Below are positions 22,796 through 34,531 of a DNA stretch of 64,000 bases, one piece after another. The number at the start of each line of letters is the position of its first letter. The first letter of the stretch is position 1. The notes beneath the pieces are model-generated. The model had not been told where the DNA came from, did not search any database, and saw nothing but the letters and a program-made list of their open reading frames with translations. The DNA comes from Meconema thalassinum. Its lineage: Eukaryota > Arthropoda > Insecta > Orthoptera > Tettigoniidae. The stretch covers positions 124,969,894 to 125,033,893 of the forward strand of contig OX336388.2 of assembly GCA_946902985.2 (NCBI GenBank), in the 5' to 3' direction. The position numbers were made by a program, and so were the translations under genes.

Positions 22796-23076
22796 TATTA
22801 AAGAAGGGGGAGAAAGACGAGTACCGACACCTCAAAAAATTAAGGTGTCAGGAAACCAACAGTCAAAGGTCATCAAATAATGGAAAATGAAAGACACCCA
22901 AGTCTCTCATTCTGTACATAACACCGCAGGGATCTAAAGGAACGAGAACTGGCAAGGGTAGGTCGACAGGTATTGTTAAAGAAAAAGCACAAGTACCGTA
23001 AGTGGAAACAAGGCTGCACTCGGCTTGGCCAGTGGTCAACTTCTGTTTTCTTTAACCGCAATAGTATTAGGGTAAG

Positions 23077-23114
23077 TTATTGTTTTAATAGGAACAGCGA
23101 GGTCATCTGCCCAG
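23077..23114 (-). repeat. Dispersed 3'-tail motif, copy 4
   Basis: Minus strand: ctgggcagatgacctcgctg, then ttcctattaaaacaa. Confidence 0.55.
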
Positions 23115-23428
23115 TATATCTCTTCATTCTCATTTTTAATATAAAAAGAACTACCATGCTTGTAGGTTTACGTGACCGTTTATCTCGATATTATAAGCCA
23201 CGGAAGCTAATTTTTTCGAGGAATCCGAACCATTGACGTGGCAATTCACTTCGTAAATCCCGCATCCGTGGCTCTAATTAATTCCAAGTCCTTCAATCTT
23301 CGAGGGTAAATGGCATTTTACCCCCTCTGGCTTTCATTTTCCTATTTTCTTCAATTTCTTCTTCTAGTATGTAAGATGTAAGTTAGTTGTTAGTTGTAAT
23401 AGTAATTTCCATCATTTTATTCATAAAA

Positions 23429-23482
23429 TTAAGGTCAGATGACCTAGTTCCTACACCCCTTAAAGCAACAATCACCACCACA
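23429..23482 (+). repeat. Dispersed 3'-tail motif, copy 5
   Basis: aaggtcagatgacctagttc, then ccccttaaagcaacaatcac. It abuts a minus-strand tRNA-like head. Confidence 0.6.
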
Positions 23483-23565
23483 AATCCGGAGTCGAACCAG
23501 GGTCACCTTGGTGAGAGGCAAGTAGCTTGACCCTTGAGTATACTGTGCTTTAGCCATCACGCATC
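23475..23565 (-). repeat. tRNA-like SINE head
   Basis: The minus strand has an A-box-like ggctaaagcacagtat and a B-box cctggttcgactccgg (near 23490). It is probably a SINE head. I do not call a functional tRNA because no cloverleaf was convincing. Confidence 0.45.
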
Positions 23566-23580
23566 AATAATAATGATAAT

Positions 23581-23795
23581 GGAGTAAAATCAAAGTGCAG
23601 GTCATTCACTGAAACAAATGTTACATATTTCAATGACTTATTGAATAAGGAAACATGGTCAGAAATTTATAAACTATAAAATGTAAATGATAAATTTAAT
23701 GCATTTAACAGTGCCCTACAACACTATTTTGAAACAGTATTCTCCTTTAGACAGAGAACTGTTCAAAATAACAAAACTAGCAATTGGATAGCGAC
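23581..23795 (+). pseudogene. LINE-alpha ORF2, linker segment
   Basis: One frame with an internal stop reads LLNKETWSEIYKL, FNSALQHYFETVF and NKTSNWI. It ends at 23795 and continues in sense at 31151 (TGIINSCQRKKFLHKLY). The W-I-T-x-G-I-x-x-S pattern across the join is the standard linker just before RT in Jockey-like ORF2. Confidence 0.7.
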
Positions 23796-23797
23796 GA

Positions 23798-24810
23798 GTG
23801 ACAAATCAACCAAGTGGGGTCAGTGTGAAAAATGTGTAACTGATAACGAAGGCTACATAATTTGTGGTGGGGAATGTGGTAAATCATACCACAGAACCTG
23901 TGTAAACATCAAAAAGAAAGTTTTTAACCGGCTTTTGTCCGACAAAGCCAAGCAATGGTATTGTGTCGAGTGCAGTGCAGTAAGTAGGTCAACTACGGAA
24001 AATGTTTCGCCAGACGAGAATGTAAGTAAACCTGATTTAGAAGGTCTTGTTTGTGAAATCAACCCCCGACTGATGAAACTCGAAAACATTGAAAAGACTC
24101 AGAATGACATGCTCAAGTCCGTGACATAATTTTCTGATTGTTTCGATAGTATGAAAAGTGACATTTCAACTGCCACACAAACTCTGAAGCAAGCCTTGTC
24201 AGAAATTAGAAAGCTCAGCCAAAGAGTTTGTGAGTTAGAGAAGGATAAGGATATCGCTTGCAGTGAGGTTAAAATGTTAAAGCAAGAGAATCTCGAGCTT
24301 CAACAGTACGTTCGGCGAAACAATCTAGAGCTTCATGGCGTGCCGCACACTTCAAACGAAAACACCGTTCAGATTGTCCAGACTATCGCTGACCAATTGG
24401 GTGTCACAGTTGTTGAGTCCGATATTGACGCCTGCCATCGGCTACCACAAAGCAGAGAAGGTTTTCCACCTCCTTTACTAGTCAAATTCTGCAGCCGGCT
24501 AAAAAAAGAGGCAATTTTAAAAGGAAAAAGTTCCAAACCCAACCTGAACTCAAGTGATGCTGGAATCAATGCAAGGGCTAGGCCTATCTACATAAACGAG
24601 CATTTGACGCCAGCTAATCAAGTACTCCACAAACAGGCAAGAGACCTCCGTAAATTAGGTTTTAAATACGTCTGGACCCGGGACTGCAAGATATTCGTCC
24701 GTAAATCAGATAGTGACAAGGCTGTCAGGATCAGTTCGCCGGAAGACATTGAAAGGCTAGTAAGAGACTCTTCCATCAACAAGGCTCAGCCATCCCATTC
24801 ACAGAAATAA
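23798..24810 (+). pseudogene. LINE-beta ORF1: PHD finger plus coiled coil
   Basis: The frame runs from the 5' junction to the stop at 24810 with one internal TAA at 24127-24129. It starts with a PHD finger (CEKC, ICGGEC, SYHRTC, WYCVEC; C4HC3). A coiled coil follows (24151-24310, KLSQRVCELEKDKD). Then comes an ORF1 domain with RRNNLELHGVP and DIDACHRLP, seen in many LINE ORF1 and L1-like RNA-binding proteins. No ATG precedes the finger inside the element, so the 5' end is probably cut. Confidence 0.8.
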
Positions 24811-24815
24811 TAATA

Positions 24816-26297
24816 ATGCATCACGACATGGACCTACTAGTTGATGTTGACTTACACACATCAATTGATGAGCGTAAATATGACTGTATCCACGACTACG
24901 TAGCAGACACTAAAAATGAGGTTAGCCAAATCAAGCGTCTTTACCTAAATAGCAGAAGCATCAAAAATAAACTAGAAGATATCGAGATACTAATAAATAT
25001 TGTTGAAAATCTAGATGTCATGGTGGTAACCGAGACTTGGTAAAAAGTAATGAAGCTAAATACTTCAACCTAAACAACTATTCTGTTGCTTTTGTACACA
25101 GAGACAATCAGGAAGGTGGAATATAAAAGTTCTTAACCTAGTTGAGAGTAACCTTAGCTTGATCCAGTTAGAGCTTATAAGAAGTGATACCGTTCGTTTC
25201 AATAACCTGCATACTATTAATATAATTGCAGTATATAATCCTAACATAAATAACGCAACAAATTTCATGCAATGTCTAGAGCACATTCTCTCGAAAAATA
25301 TTGCCAATCTTTGCTTATGCATTGGTGATACAAATATTAACTTACTAAACAAAAATAATGTAACCAAATCATACCTCAATCTACTATCAAGCTATGGTTT
25401 CTCACAAGGCAATACTCGGTATCCAACAAGAATATGTGAATCAACAAGTACACTCCTTGATCAGTTAGCCACTAATAACTGTAAATATTCCTATAGGATA
25501 AGCAATATAAATAGTGATATTAGTGATCATAATATTCTGGTAACTGAGATTTTCTGGTCAAATTACTATCCAGGCAAAAGCCCAATCTCGAACATGACAT
25601 TTAAATACCCCCACAACAAGCAAAGGTCTAGTTCAAAAAACGTAAATAAAAATTACCGGTACGTGAACAAAAACATATTCTCCAATGATCTCAATCAAAT
25701 AGACTGTTTAGATGATGTAAATGAAACGTACATCACAATGAAACACAAAATCTTGACACAGACACCCAACAAAGAAAACACTGACACACCTTTGAAGGAA
25801 ATACACCAGAACCACAATAACCCATGGATAACAACAGAATTAATTCAGCTAATAAAACAAAGGGACCTACTACATGCTAAACTTAAAACTAACATTCACA
25901 GAAACAATTACCTCTTAAAGGAAGAGCACATAATATGTAGGAACAAAGTGACAGCTTTAAAACGGAAACTGAAATCCTCATACTATGACCATAAATTAAC
26001 ATTGAACGCCAATAGCATAAAAGATACTTGGAAAGTAATCAATGAAATTATCTACAACTGCACAACTGAAGACAAAGATGGTCCCAGTGAGATAATAATT
26101 GACGGTTAATCGTTCACAGGAAAAGAAGATATATGCAATGCTCTAAACGCTCACTTTATAAACATAGCACACAAGTTATCCAAAAACATCCTCCCAGGGA
26201 AAAAGTTAATAAAATTAATGTCAATACAGATTCCATATTTATGACCCCGACTAATGAGATGGAAATTCGCAATATTTTATTAAGCCTTAAAATGAAA
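24816..26297 (+). pseudogene. LINE-beta ORF2, endonuclease half
   Basis: It starts 5 bp after the ORF1 stop. Endonuclease motifs: LYLNSRSIKNK, VMVVTETW (catalytic Glu), CIGDTNIN (a variant of the GDFN box) and SDHNILV. Frame breaks lie near 25041, 25120, 26107 (TAA) and 26200. Sense stops at EIRNILLSLKMK at the 9-bp target duplication and resumes at 29452. Confidence 0.8.
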
Positions 26298-26298
26298 C

Positions 26299-26565
26299 TC
26301 CGAATTTGGCAGGCTGAGAGCAGCTCCACGAACCGCCTGGATATTCATTGGGAGACTTGACACCGACGTAACCGAAGATGACATAAAAGGACACCTTACT
26401 CAAAACGGCATCTCTAAGGTAATCAGCTGCGAACAGCTCCCATTCCGTGGCACCAGCAAAGCCTTTAAAATAGGGGTGTCCATGGAAGAAAGGGACTCCG
26501 TTATGCAAACAAGTCTCTGGCCGGATAGGGTAATATATCGTACCTTTCGATTTCGAAGGCAATAA
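26299..26565 (+). pseudogene. LINE-gamma ORF1, C-terminal domain only
   Basis: An 89-codon open frame from the insertion edge to TAA at 26563-26565. AWIFIGRLDTDVTEDD and FKIGVSMEERD align with the RRM-like end of the LINE-A ORF1 (GWIYVGKLHPNTTKDD, YKVGVPLDA). The PHD finger was lost with 5' truncation. It ends AGG CAA TAA, and ORF2 runs on in the +1 frame, as in LINE-A. Confidence 0.8.
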
Positions 26566-26566
26566 C

Positions 26567-29364
26567 CCCAACGGAAGCCCCAAACTGAAAAACGCCGAAA
26601 GAAATCTGGAAATACTTTTGTGGAATGTAGAGGGTCTGAGAGGCAAAATCTGCACAGCACCTGAAGATATCTGGATAAAGAGCGACATAATGGTGGCCAC
26701 TGAAACTTTCCTGACAGAACCTCTGAACTTCACGAGACACTACGCAATTCACTCTCTCGCCAAGTCAAACCCAAGAGGCAGACCAGAAGGAGGAGTCTCC
26801 ATAATTTTCAAACCTTCCATAGGGAAAATTGAAGGCTCGATAAAAGAAGAGAACCTAGTAATAATGAAAACCCCAAACCTAACAATAATAGGTATATACA
26901 TCACATACGGATCTTCCCTAGAAGACACAATAGAAATAATAGCAGGGGCGATTGCCCGTACAAAGACAGACAAAAACGTCATCCTGGCAGGAGATTTTAA
27001 CTGCAGAATAGACAATCCCAACAATAAAACAAGAGCTATGTTGGATATGTTACAAGAAGAAGGCTACTCTCTTATAAACAAAGCAAATGAAATAACGTAC
27101 ATAGCCCACAATGGCACAAGTACCATCGACCTAGTTTTTTACAGAGGAAGCAACATCTCCATCAAAAACCAACAGGGACTCTGGAAGTCATCCTGCACCC
27201 CACTGACAAAATATATACCTATCAGGACCAATATTATACTCGGAAATACTGAAGAGGAAATACCGAACCTACTAACCCACAAGAGCTCCAGGAAGATTGA
27301 CGCAAATGCCCTAAGCAACAACGCACAAGCAATGGAGGCAACGAAACAATGCCTTAACGAAAACAATCTCAACCAAGCCCTGACAACAGTTCAGGAGGCC
27401 ATACGAGCATCAACAATCCCAATCAACCAAAGAAGAGCTAAACCATGGTTTGATACGGAATGCTACACACTTAGAAAAGAAGTCCTCCTAAAACTACACA
27501 TGGCCAAACTCCACACACAAAAGGCCTTCTAGAAGAATATGCAGCACAAAGAAAGGAATATAAAACTCTCCTGAAAAAGAAAAAGGCTCAATACATAGAA
27601 AAACAAGCCTTAATGGAGGCAGAAGAAGCACTAAAAGACCCCTTCATAGCCATCAGAAAAAAGACTACGAGGAAATCTGGCCAAATTCATATGGATATAT
27701 GGGAAAATCACTTCTCACAAGTACTGAACCTAACTCTGTCACAAGAGGCGTATAACGCAACATATCACACAAGCGTAGAATTGGGCACACCCATCACATC
27801 GAAAGAAGTAATTGCGACAATCAGCAAGACAAAAAACAAGAAAGCGACAGGCCCAGACGGCATCTCCAATGAGATCCTGAAAGACTCGGCTGAAATTCTA
27901 AGTGAACTCTGGTCTGATCTGTTTAACAGATGCCTAGCAACAGGGGAAATACCCGACGAATGGAGAAAATCCATAATTAAGGTTCTACACAAAGGCAAAG
28001 GAGAAGACAACGACCCAAACTCATACCGAGGAATCGCTCTAGAGAACAATATATTCAAAGTATTTTCAAACATTCTGCTCAAAAGGCTCAACCCGACAGT
28101 CGATCAACTGATTCCCGATCAACAATTCGGGTTCAGGAAAGGAAGGTCCACCCTTCAAGCTATCAACAATCTACTGAATGACATAGAACAAGCGCTTAGA
28201 CACCCTAAAGGAATTTTCCATGCAATATCTGTCGACTTCTCGAAGGCCTTCGACCTACTAAACAGATCGAAGCTCATAATAAACCTGGAGCAAATGATGG
28301 TTGAAAAATCCGAAATCACGTATATGATAAAAAAAAACATCCTGGCTTTCAACAAAGTAGAGATAAATGATGCGATATCAACCTCAAGAGAGATCACCCA
28401 AACCAACGGAGTACTACAAGGCGACCCACTGAGTCCCACTCTGTTCAACGTCGCGACAGCGGATGTTATACGGACTATTGAAAACACAAAATCAGTATCC
28501 CTTTACCTGTACGCAGATGACATGGTTCTGGGGTCTACAAACAGACAGGAGCTACAGGAAGTGCTCAACAACTTGCAAGACTGGGCGGAGGAAAATGAGC
28601 TCAGTATAAATGAAAAGAGACTGCATATGGCCTTCCGAAAAGGAGGAAAACTAGCCGCCGAAAACAAAATGATCCTGGGAGAGACTGAACTTGAGACAGT
28701 CAATTCCTACAAATACCTCGGCCTCACCCTACAGACAACGTGCCAATCCTTTAGACTACATATAAAGGAACGAGCAGCAGCAGCCATTAGAGGAATGTAC
28801 GATTTGAACAATATTACCAAACTATCTCTACAAACAGCAATGATTCTCTTCCACGCGAAAATTACCCCCGTTATTACATATTGTCTAGAACTGATATGGG
28901 GAAGGCTATCCATGACAGACCTAATCACAATTGAAAAAGTAAAGGCTTCTTTCCTGAAAAGGGTGCTAGGAATTGCAAGAACGTCCCAGTCCAGGCTGGC
29001 ATATGTCCTAACAAAAGAAACATACTACATTGAAGATCTCAGATTAAAACTACAACTGCCATCTACTAAGCATATGAAGAAACTTCTCGAGATATGACAT
29101 CAGAAGCAGAACGAAATCCCGCTTGAATTCTACGCAACAGAAGCAATGGTGGACAGAAGATGGACAAACGAGAACCAGGAGATGAGACATGTGGTAACAA
29201 GACTCGCCATCCACGGTTTCCACCACAAGATCTGTAAAAATGTTGAATACCATGAACCGAATGAAGAATGCATATGTTCTCTGTGCAATAACCCCTGCGA
29301 CAAATACCACATCACATCATGCAGCAAACGGACAAAGAGCATAGTTGAATACAGTAAAGATTAA
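26567..29364 (+). pseudogene. LINE-gamma ORF2: endonuclease-RT
   Basis: Endonuclease then RT. Endonuclease: LLWNVEGL, ILAGDFNCR, STIDLVFY (26612-27200). RT: SYRGIALENN, QQFGFRKGRST, first Asp in VDFSKAFDLLN, GVLQGDPLSP, catalytic pair in LYADDMVLG near 28510, then YKYLGLTL. The C-terminus has a Cys/His cluster (ECICSLCNNPC, ITSC). Only two breaks were seen: a one-base shift near 27522 and an in-frame TGA at 29095-29097, where a CGA-to-TGA change is likely. The start codon shown by simple ORF calling is a TTG; the true frame overlaps the ORF1 stop with no ATG. Confidence 0.88.
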
Positions 29365-29442
29365 TCTACCTGTAATAATTATTTGTAAGCACACCTTATA
29401 ACTGTCCATTATGGCCACTTGGCAGCAAGAAATATTTATTAT

Positions 29443-30950
29443 AAAATGAAAAGTAGCCAAGACAAAGATGGTATGTCAGTAAAATTGTTAAAAAACTCCA
29501 TTGACATGTTAAATAGCCCACTAACTACTTTAATTAATTTATCGTTAGAGACTGGTCTGGTGCCTGATGATCTAAAAATAGCACGAGTCATACCAGTCTA
29601 TAAAGGAGGTGACAAAAGCAATCCAGACAATTACAGACCCATTTCCATCCTCCCACCCATATCAAGGGTACTCGAAACAGTAGTAAAATACAGAATTATT
29701 ATTTTTTTAAATAAAAATGATTACTTCTACAAAGGGCAGTATGGATTTCGAGAAAACTCAAGCACAGAAATAGCCACAATTGATATAATCTCTAACTTTC
29801 AGGATGTCATAGACAAAAAGATGACAGCGAGTGGCCTTTTCATAGACTTGAGAAAGGCGTTTGATACTGTTGACCATGAAATTCTTATAGGGAAACTTGA
29901 TAAAGCAGGTATCCGAGGAGTAGCTTGGACATGGTTTAAAAATTACCTGTGTAATCGTAAGCAGTATGTTGAAATAAATGGCTACAGAAGTGAGGAAGTA
30001 AATATTACCCATGGTGTGCCCCAAGGATCAGTACTGGGTCCTTCCCTCTTCTTAGTATATATTAATGGCATAGCAACACTCAGTTTTCATGGTAATATAA
30101 CGTTGTTTGCAGACGACTTAAGCATCTTTTACAATGCGTACACCACCAACTCGCTGATTACACACATGCAGGAGGACATGAATACAATACTTGGCTGGAC
30201 CCAGTCAAATAAATTAACAATAAATGAAGCTAAAACAAATTATTTAATAATATCTAAGCGTAGAACACAGTTAGACATCACTCAGAATATAATGCTGATT
30301 GGAAAGGCAGTTAAAAGGGTCTCATCTGTCAAATACCTAGGACTGATAATAGATGAAAATCTCTCCTAGCAAAAGCACATTGATGCATTAGTTTAAAAAT
30401 ATCACCTGCTGCTGGGATGATAAAAAAATTGAGCTACTATATCCCAAAATATCTACTCAGGAAAGTGTATTTTTCCTTAATCCATAGCCACTTACAATAT
30501 TTGAATACAATTTGGATAAAATGCTCAAATTATCTTAAAAAAAAGGAAATTGAGGTAATTCGGTATAGAGCCATAAGAAATATGTGTAACTACCCTTTTT
30601 AACACCAACCAAACACCTTTATATTACGAGTAAAATTCAATCAGTAGCCCTAAATGCAGAAATCAAATCAAATGTCCTGATATACCAAATCCTACACAAA
30701 GGTATCCACATAAATTTAAACTTCACTAAACAATCTGATTTACACGCTTACAAAACTAGACATGCAGATGACATATCACTTTTCCATATCAATTCCAAAC
30801 AATATGGCAGTAATAGCTTTAAGTATAGTGCCTTTGTAAAGTTCAATAGACTACCAGAAAATATAAAAATTGCACCTAGCCTACCAATCTTTAAAAGGAG
30901 GCTAAAACAGTTTATGTGGAATGATTATAAAATGTCAGTTTGAAGAAATT
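29443..30950 (+). pseudogene. LINE-beta ORF2, reverse transcriptase half
   Basis: Continues the LINE-beta protein after the LINE-gamma insert. RT motifs: IPVYKGGDKSNPDNYRPIS, GQYGFRENSST, first Asp in GLFIDLRKAFDTVD, GVPQGSVLGPSLF, catalytic pair in LFADDLSIF, VKYLGLIID. A stop at 30367-30369 and frame slips follow. The C-terminal tail (KFNRLPENIKI, ending near 30940) is the standard end of CR1/Jockey ORF2. The RT active site is intact, but the whole ORF is not. Confidence 0.88.
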
Positions 30951-31150
30951 CCAAAATCTGAGAAGACAAAAGAAGACTACATTGTGTACAAAAACTTATG
31001 AAAACTATGTTGTATATATTTTCATACTGAAAACTTTGTAAAGTAAACATTGAATTGTAATTTGTCGCCAAGAAGATAAAACTGTACGATTCCTTTGTAT
31101 ATGAGTCCTTGACTCGTTAAGGGATTAGTAAATGAATTAATTAATAAAAC

Positions 31151-31423
31151 AACAGGGATTATAAATTCATGTCAAAGAAAGAAATTTCTACACAAATTAT
31201 ATAAACAATACCACACAACACCTGAATTCAATTTATTCTACAAAAATACACTAGCATATTAAATAAGGTTATAAGACTAGCAAAGAAAATACATAATGAT
31301 AATTTTATTTCCCAATCATCTAATAAAAACTGGGCTATGTGGTCCGTGATAAAGAAAGAAACTGGAAAATCTGCTAAAATACAAAGCAACATTACACTGA
31401 CCAGAAATAATAAAGTGATTAAT
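31151..31423 (+). pseudogene. LINE-alpha ORF2, middle segment
   Basis: TGIINSCQRKKFLHKLYKQY, FNLFYKNTLAYY, KNWAMWSVIKKETGKS, then NNKVI at the target duplication of LINE-delta. It resumes as NNPEEIANTFNDYF at 34532, in frame. It carries the pre-RT linker, with one or two small frame breaks. Confidence 0.8.
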
Positions 31424-31445
31424 CTTCTTCTTCTTCTTCTTAGCG

Positions 31446-34257
31446 TCATCCCGTAGGAACGGGGTCCGCTTTTTGGATCAATGCACGCCATTTCTTGCGA
31501 TCTAATGCTTCGCGTGATTTCAAGCTTCTTGATCGTAAATCGGCGTTAATGGTGTCGAGCCACCGCAATTTTGGTCTCCCACGCTGTCTCTGGCCGTCGA
31601 CCGTTAGATGGTAGGCCGAGCCGATGACTGAACTTTGTGGTGCACGGACAACGTGCCCATACCAATGGAGTCTCCATTCCTGCATTTTCTCATTGATTGG
31701 AGCCACGCCAGCTGTATGTCGAATCGTTGTGTTGGGGATATGGTCGAGCAGGGAAATGTCTAATGATCTTCGCAGCATCCGCATTTCCATGACATGAAGC
31801 GAGTGCTCAGCACTTCTAGGTGCTGGCCAACACTCGGTACCATATAATGCAACTGGTCTCACCATTGTGCGGTATATCTTTGATTTTAAGCAGATAGGCA
31901 TCTTCTTATCACAAAGAACACCGGTGACATCTCTGAATCGCATCCAAGTCGCATTGATTCGTGCTCGCACATCTTCATTCACAGAGCTGTCGCCATTCAA
32001 TCGTGAGTCTAGGTATCGGAATGTATTTACCTTGGTAAGAGGAGCTCCATTAATTCCTATAGTTCCAGGGGATGGAATCGTTTCGAGGTATTCAGTCTTG
32101 TGGATGTTCAAACGAAGACCAAATCCTTGCAGACGATCATGCCATGTCTGCACTTGGGTTTCAAGATCCTTCCTGGAGTCTGCCGCAAGCATCACATCAT
32201 CAGCGTATAGCAATGTCCATGGGACACACTTCTGCAGGTCTCGCGTTATGGAATTCATGACGATAACAAAGAGCAGGGGAGACAGAGCTGAGCCTTGATG
32301 AACCCCAACTGTCACAGGGAAGCTGTCAGTCAGTCCTGCAGGGCATCGCACGTGGCTTTTGGTGTTGTTGTACAGCATTTTTTATCCAGTTTATATACAT
32401 TTCTGGAACTTGATGATCTCGGAGAGCGTACCAAATCATCTGGTGTGGTACTCGATCAAATGCCTTCTCGAGGTCAAGGAAAGCAAGGTGTCGTGGCCTC
32501 CTCTTCTCTCGGAATTTCTCCATCAGCTGGCGCACAGCAAAGATTGCGTCTATCGTGCCACATCCCTTGACAAACCCACATTGATTTGCTGAGAGCTGTA
32601 CGATGTTCCTCAGCCTATTGTCTAGGATGCGTTCGAATATTTTCATAGTGTGGGAGAGAAGTCTAATTGGACGGTAATTGGTACATTCAGCTGGGTCACC
32701 CTTACCCTTAAAGATAGGTACTGTGATACTAGTTGACCAATCTGTAGGTATTTGACCACATAGAATAATTGAATTGAAGAACTCTGTCAGCCAGGTGGTC
32801 GCGTTGTCAGTAAGTTCCTCAATTTTCCAGATGTCTGCAGGAAGGTCATCTAGCCCTGGGGCCTTTCCATTTTTCATGCTACGAATGGCAACTTTGACTT
32901 CATCTTCAGTGATACAAGGTACTGGTCCAGCTGTAACATTGTTGTCTGGTATTTGTGGGTGAGGGAATTCAGTGTTGAATACTTCACTAAAATACTCTCG
33001 CCAACGGTGCAGAATCATCTTGCTATCGTGAAGTCGTCGACCATTCTTATCCTTCACACACATATAGTGTTCTATATCTTGACCTGCTCGACACCGTGCT
33101 CGGGCTAGTCGGTAGATAATTTTGTCTCCGTCTTTAGTTGTCAGTTGATCATATAAATATTTGTAGTGATCTACTTTTGCCTCAGCAACTGCTCTTTTTG
33201 CCTCCTTCTTGGTGGCTTTGTATTTCAGAAGATTCTCTTCTGTCGGTGATTTTCGCAACTGTTTAAAAGCTGCTTTTTTTTCATGCACCATTTCCTGCAC
33301 CTTGTCTGTCCACAACCACGTCTGTTTATCAATTCTACGTGTGCCGGGCTGTGTTACACCAAGCTCAGATTGAGCTATACTAGTTACGCAGTTGTTGAAT
33401 GATGCCCAAGTATAATCCGTATTTACAGAATCAACTGGAGGGAACACAATCTTCTCACTGAATGCCACTTTATGGTCTTGTAGCTTCCACCATTTGATTT
33501 TGGCATGACCTTTCACATAGGGTTTTCTTATGTAACATTTCATTCTAAGATCGGTAACTAGCAGTTTATGTTGAGGGGCTAAACATTCAGATGGTATGCC
33601 CTTAGTGTCTATGACAGTTGGGAACTCTCTCCTACGAAGTAATACATAGTCAATCTGAGTTTTGTGCCCTCCGCTAGTGTAGGTGATCAAGTGTGATTTG
33701 CGTTTCTTAAAGAAGGTGTTAGTGATAATTAGATCATTTGCTTCAGCAAATTCAAGGATCCTGTTCCCATCTTCATTTCTGAGATCATAGCCAAAATTTC
33801 CATGGCATTCATACCCCTCGCTGGTACTGCCAACATGTCCATTAAGATCTCCACAAAGTAGAAATAGTTCTTCTTCATTGCACGATGTAACGGCATCTTG
33901 AAGTTCGTTCCAGAATGTGTCTTTAGCTGTCTCATCACAGACTGTCTGTGGGGCATACGCTGAAAATATATGTATACGGAGAGTTGGGGTGTCGATAACT
34001 GCTGACATGAGACGATCGGAGTAGCGATGTACAGCTGATACTTGGTTGCGAAGTTTTTCATTCACTACAATAGCGACTCCCTGGCTATTAGTCGTACCAT
34101 GATAGATCAACTTATACCCTTCTCCAATATCTCTAGATTTCTGCCCTTTCCACCGTGTCGCTTGTAGACAAGCCAGATCTACGCAACGAGATTTTAGGAT
34201 TGCTGCCAATTCGCGACTGCGACCTGTCAATGTCCCAATGTTCCAGGAAACAATACG
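31446..34257 (-). pseudogene. LINE-delta ORF2: endonuclease-RT of RTE type
   Basis: Two long frames, 32326-34257 and 31446-32378, joined by one frameshift in an A-run at about 32380-32386. Endonuclease: SWNIGTLTGRSRELA start, ACLQATRWKG, LCGDLNGHVG, GYDLRNEDGNRIL, TQIDYVLLR, all hallmarks of RTE/BovB-like proteins (often annotated CFDP2-like). RT: GKAPGLDDLP, TNYRPIRLLSH, FLDLEKAFDRVP, GVHQGSALSPLLF, LLYADDVMLA. The tail has MRMLRRSLDISL and WYGHVVRA. Both RT Asp motifs are intact. The open frame reaches back to a stop at 34258-34260; the first in-frame residue usually called Met is a TTG. Confidence 0.9.
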
Positions 34258-34325
34258 CTATGGTTTATTTTGGACTCGCTTCTTTAACCAATTTCGTCCT
34301 TGAATTGGTAGCCCTTGCTCTTTTC

Positions 34326-34508
34326 TCACGTTGGCCGGGCGAGACCATCGCGCGTCGCTTGCGGGGGACGTCCTAGCATTTTCCGATAATTCAACTTGTG
34401 CCATTGATCCATGAGTTGCGACGGTGATAAACCGACCGGCCTGTCGCCCGGGCCTATCATCGGCATTTTAACGCTACTGCCAGCATATAATTCGGCCGCC
34501 CCTAACAT
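34326..34508 (-). CDS. LINE-delta short 5' ORF
   Basis: A 60-codon ORF with ATG, 14 bp from the element's 5' edge. RTE elements often have a short, poorly conserved ORF1 in this position. It contains WHKLNYRKMLGRPPQ. Function unknown; it may be a leader peptide or ORF1 remnant. Confidence 0.4.
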   Translation of the reverse strand: MLGAAELYAGSSVKMPMIGPGDRPVGLSPSQLMDQWHKLNYRKMLGRPPQATRDGLARPT

Positions 34509-34531
34509 GGGGTACAGATGCCGTGATTAAT

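Larger units (their letters stand above)
26298..29442 (+). mobile_element. LINE-gamma, inserted in LINE-beta
   Basis: A 5'-truncated relative of LINE-A. The 9-bp duplication aaaatgaaa lies at 26289-26297 and 29443-29451. Skipping the insert restores the LINE-beta frame (LSLKMK then SSQDKDG). ORF1 keeps only its C-terminal domain. ORF2 is almost complete. Confidence 0.88.
23796..31150 (+). mobile_element. LINE-beta, inserted in LINE-alpha
   Basis: A CR1/Jockey-like LINE with PHD-finger ORF1 and endonuclease-RT ORF2, interrupted at 26298-29442 by LINE-gamma. Edges come from the LINE-alpha frame either side. The flanking bases gcgac and acaac are similar but not identical, so I do not claim a TSD. 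The 3' end runs to an A/T-rich tail (gaattaattaataaaac). Confidence 0.75.
31424..34522 (-). mobile_element. LINE-delta, RTE-type, near full length
   Basis: A 3.1-kb RTE-clade LINE. Its 3' end is a simple (AAG)6 tail (31424-31441 on the plus strand as ctt repeats), a usual RTE feature. The 9-bp duplication gtgattaat lies at 31415-31423 and 34523-34531, and the LINE-alpha frame reads across it. It has a short 5' ORF and one large ORF with a single indel. Confidence 0.9.

Noticed and set aside
23475..23565. Possible tRNA gene
   Set aside because: A and B boxes are visible but no convincing acceptor stem or cloverleaf; it adjoins a SINE-type tail motif.
26287..28928. Minus-strand ORFs opposite LINE-gamma
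   Set aside because: Shadows; the plus strand has endonuclease and RT motifs.
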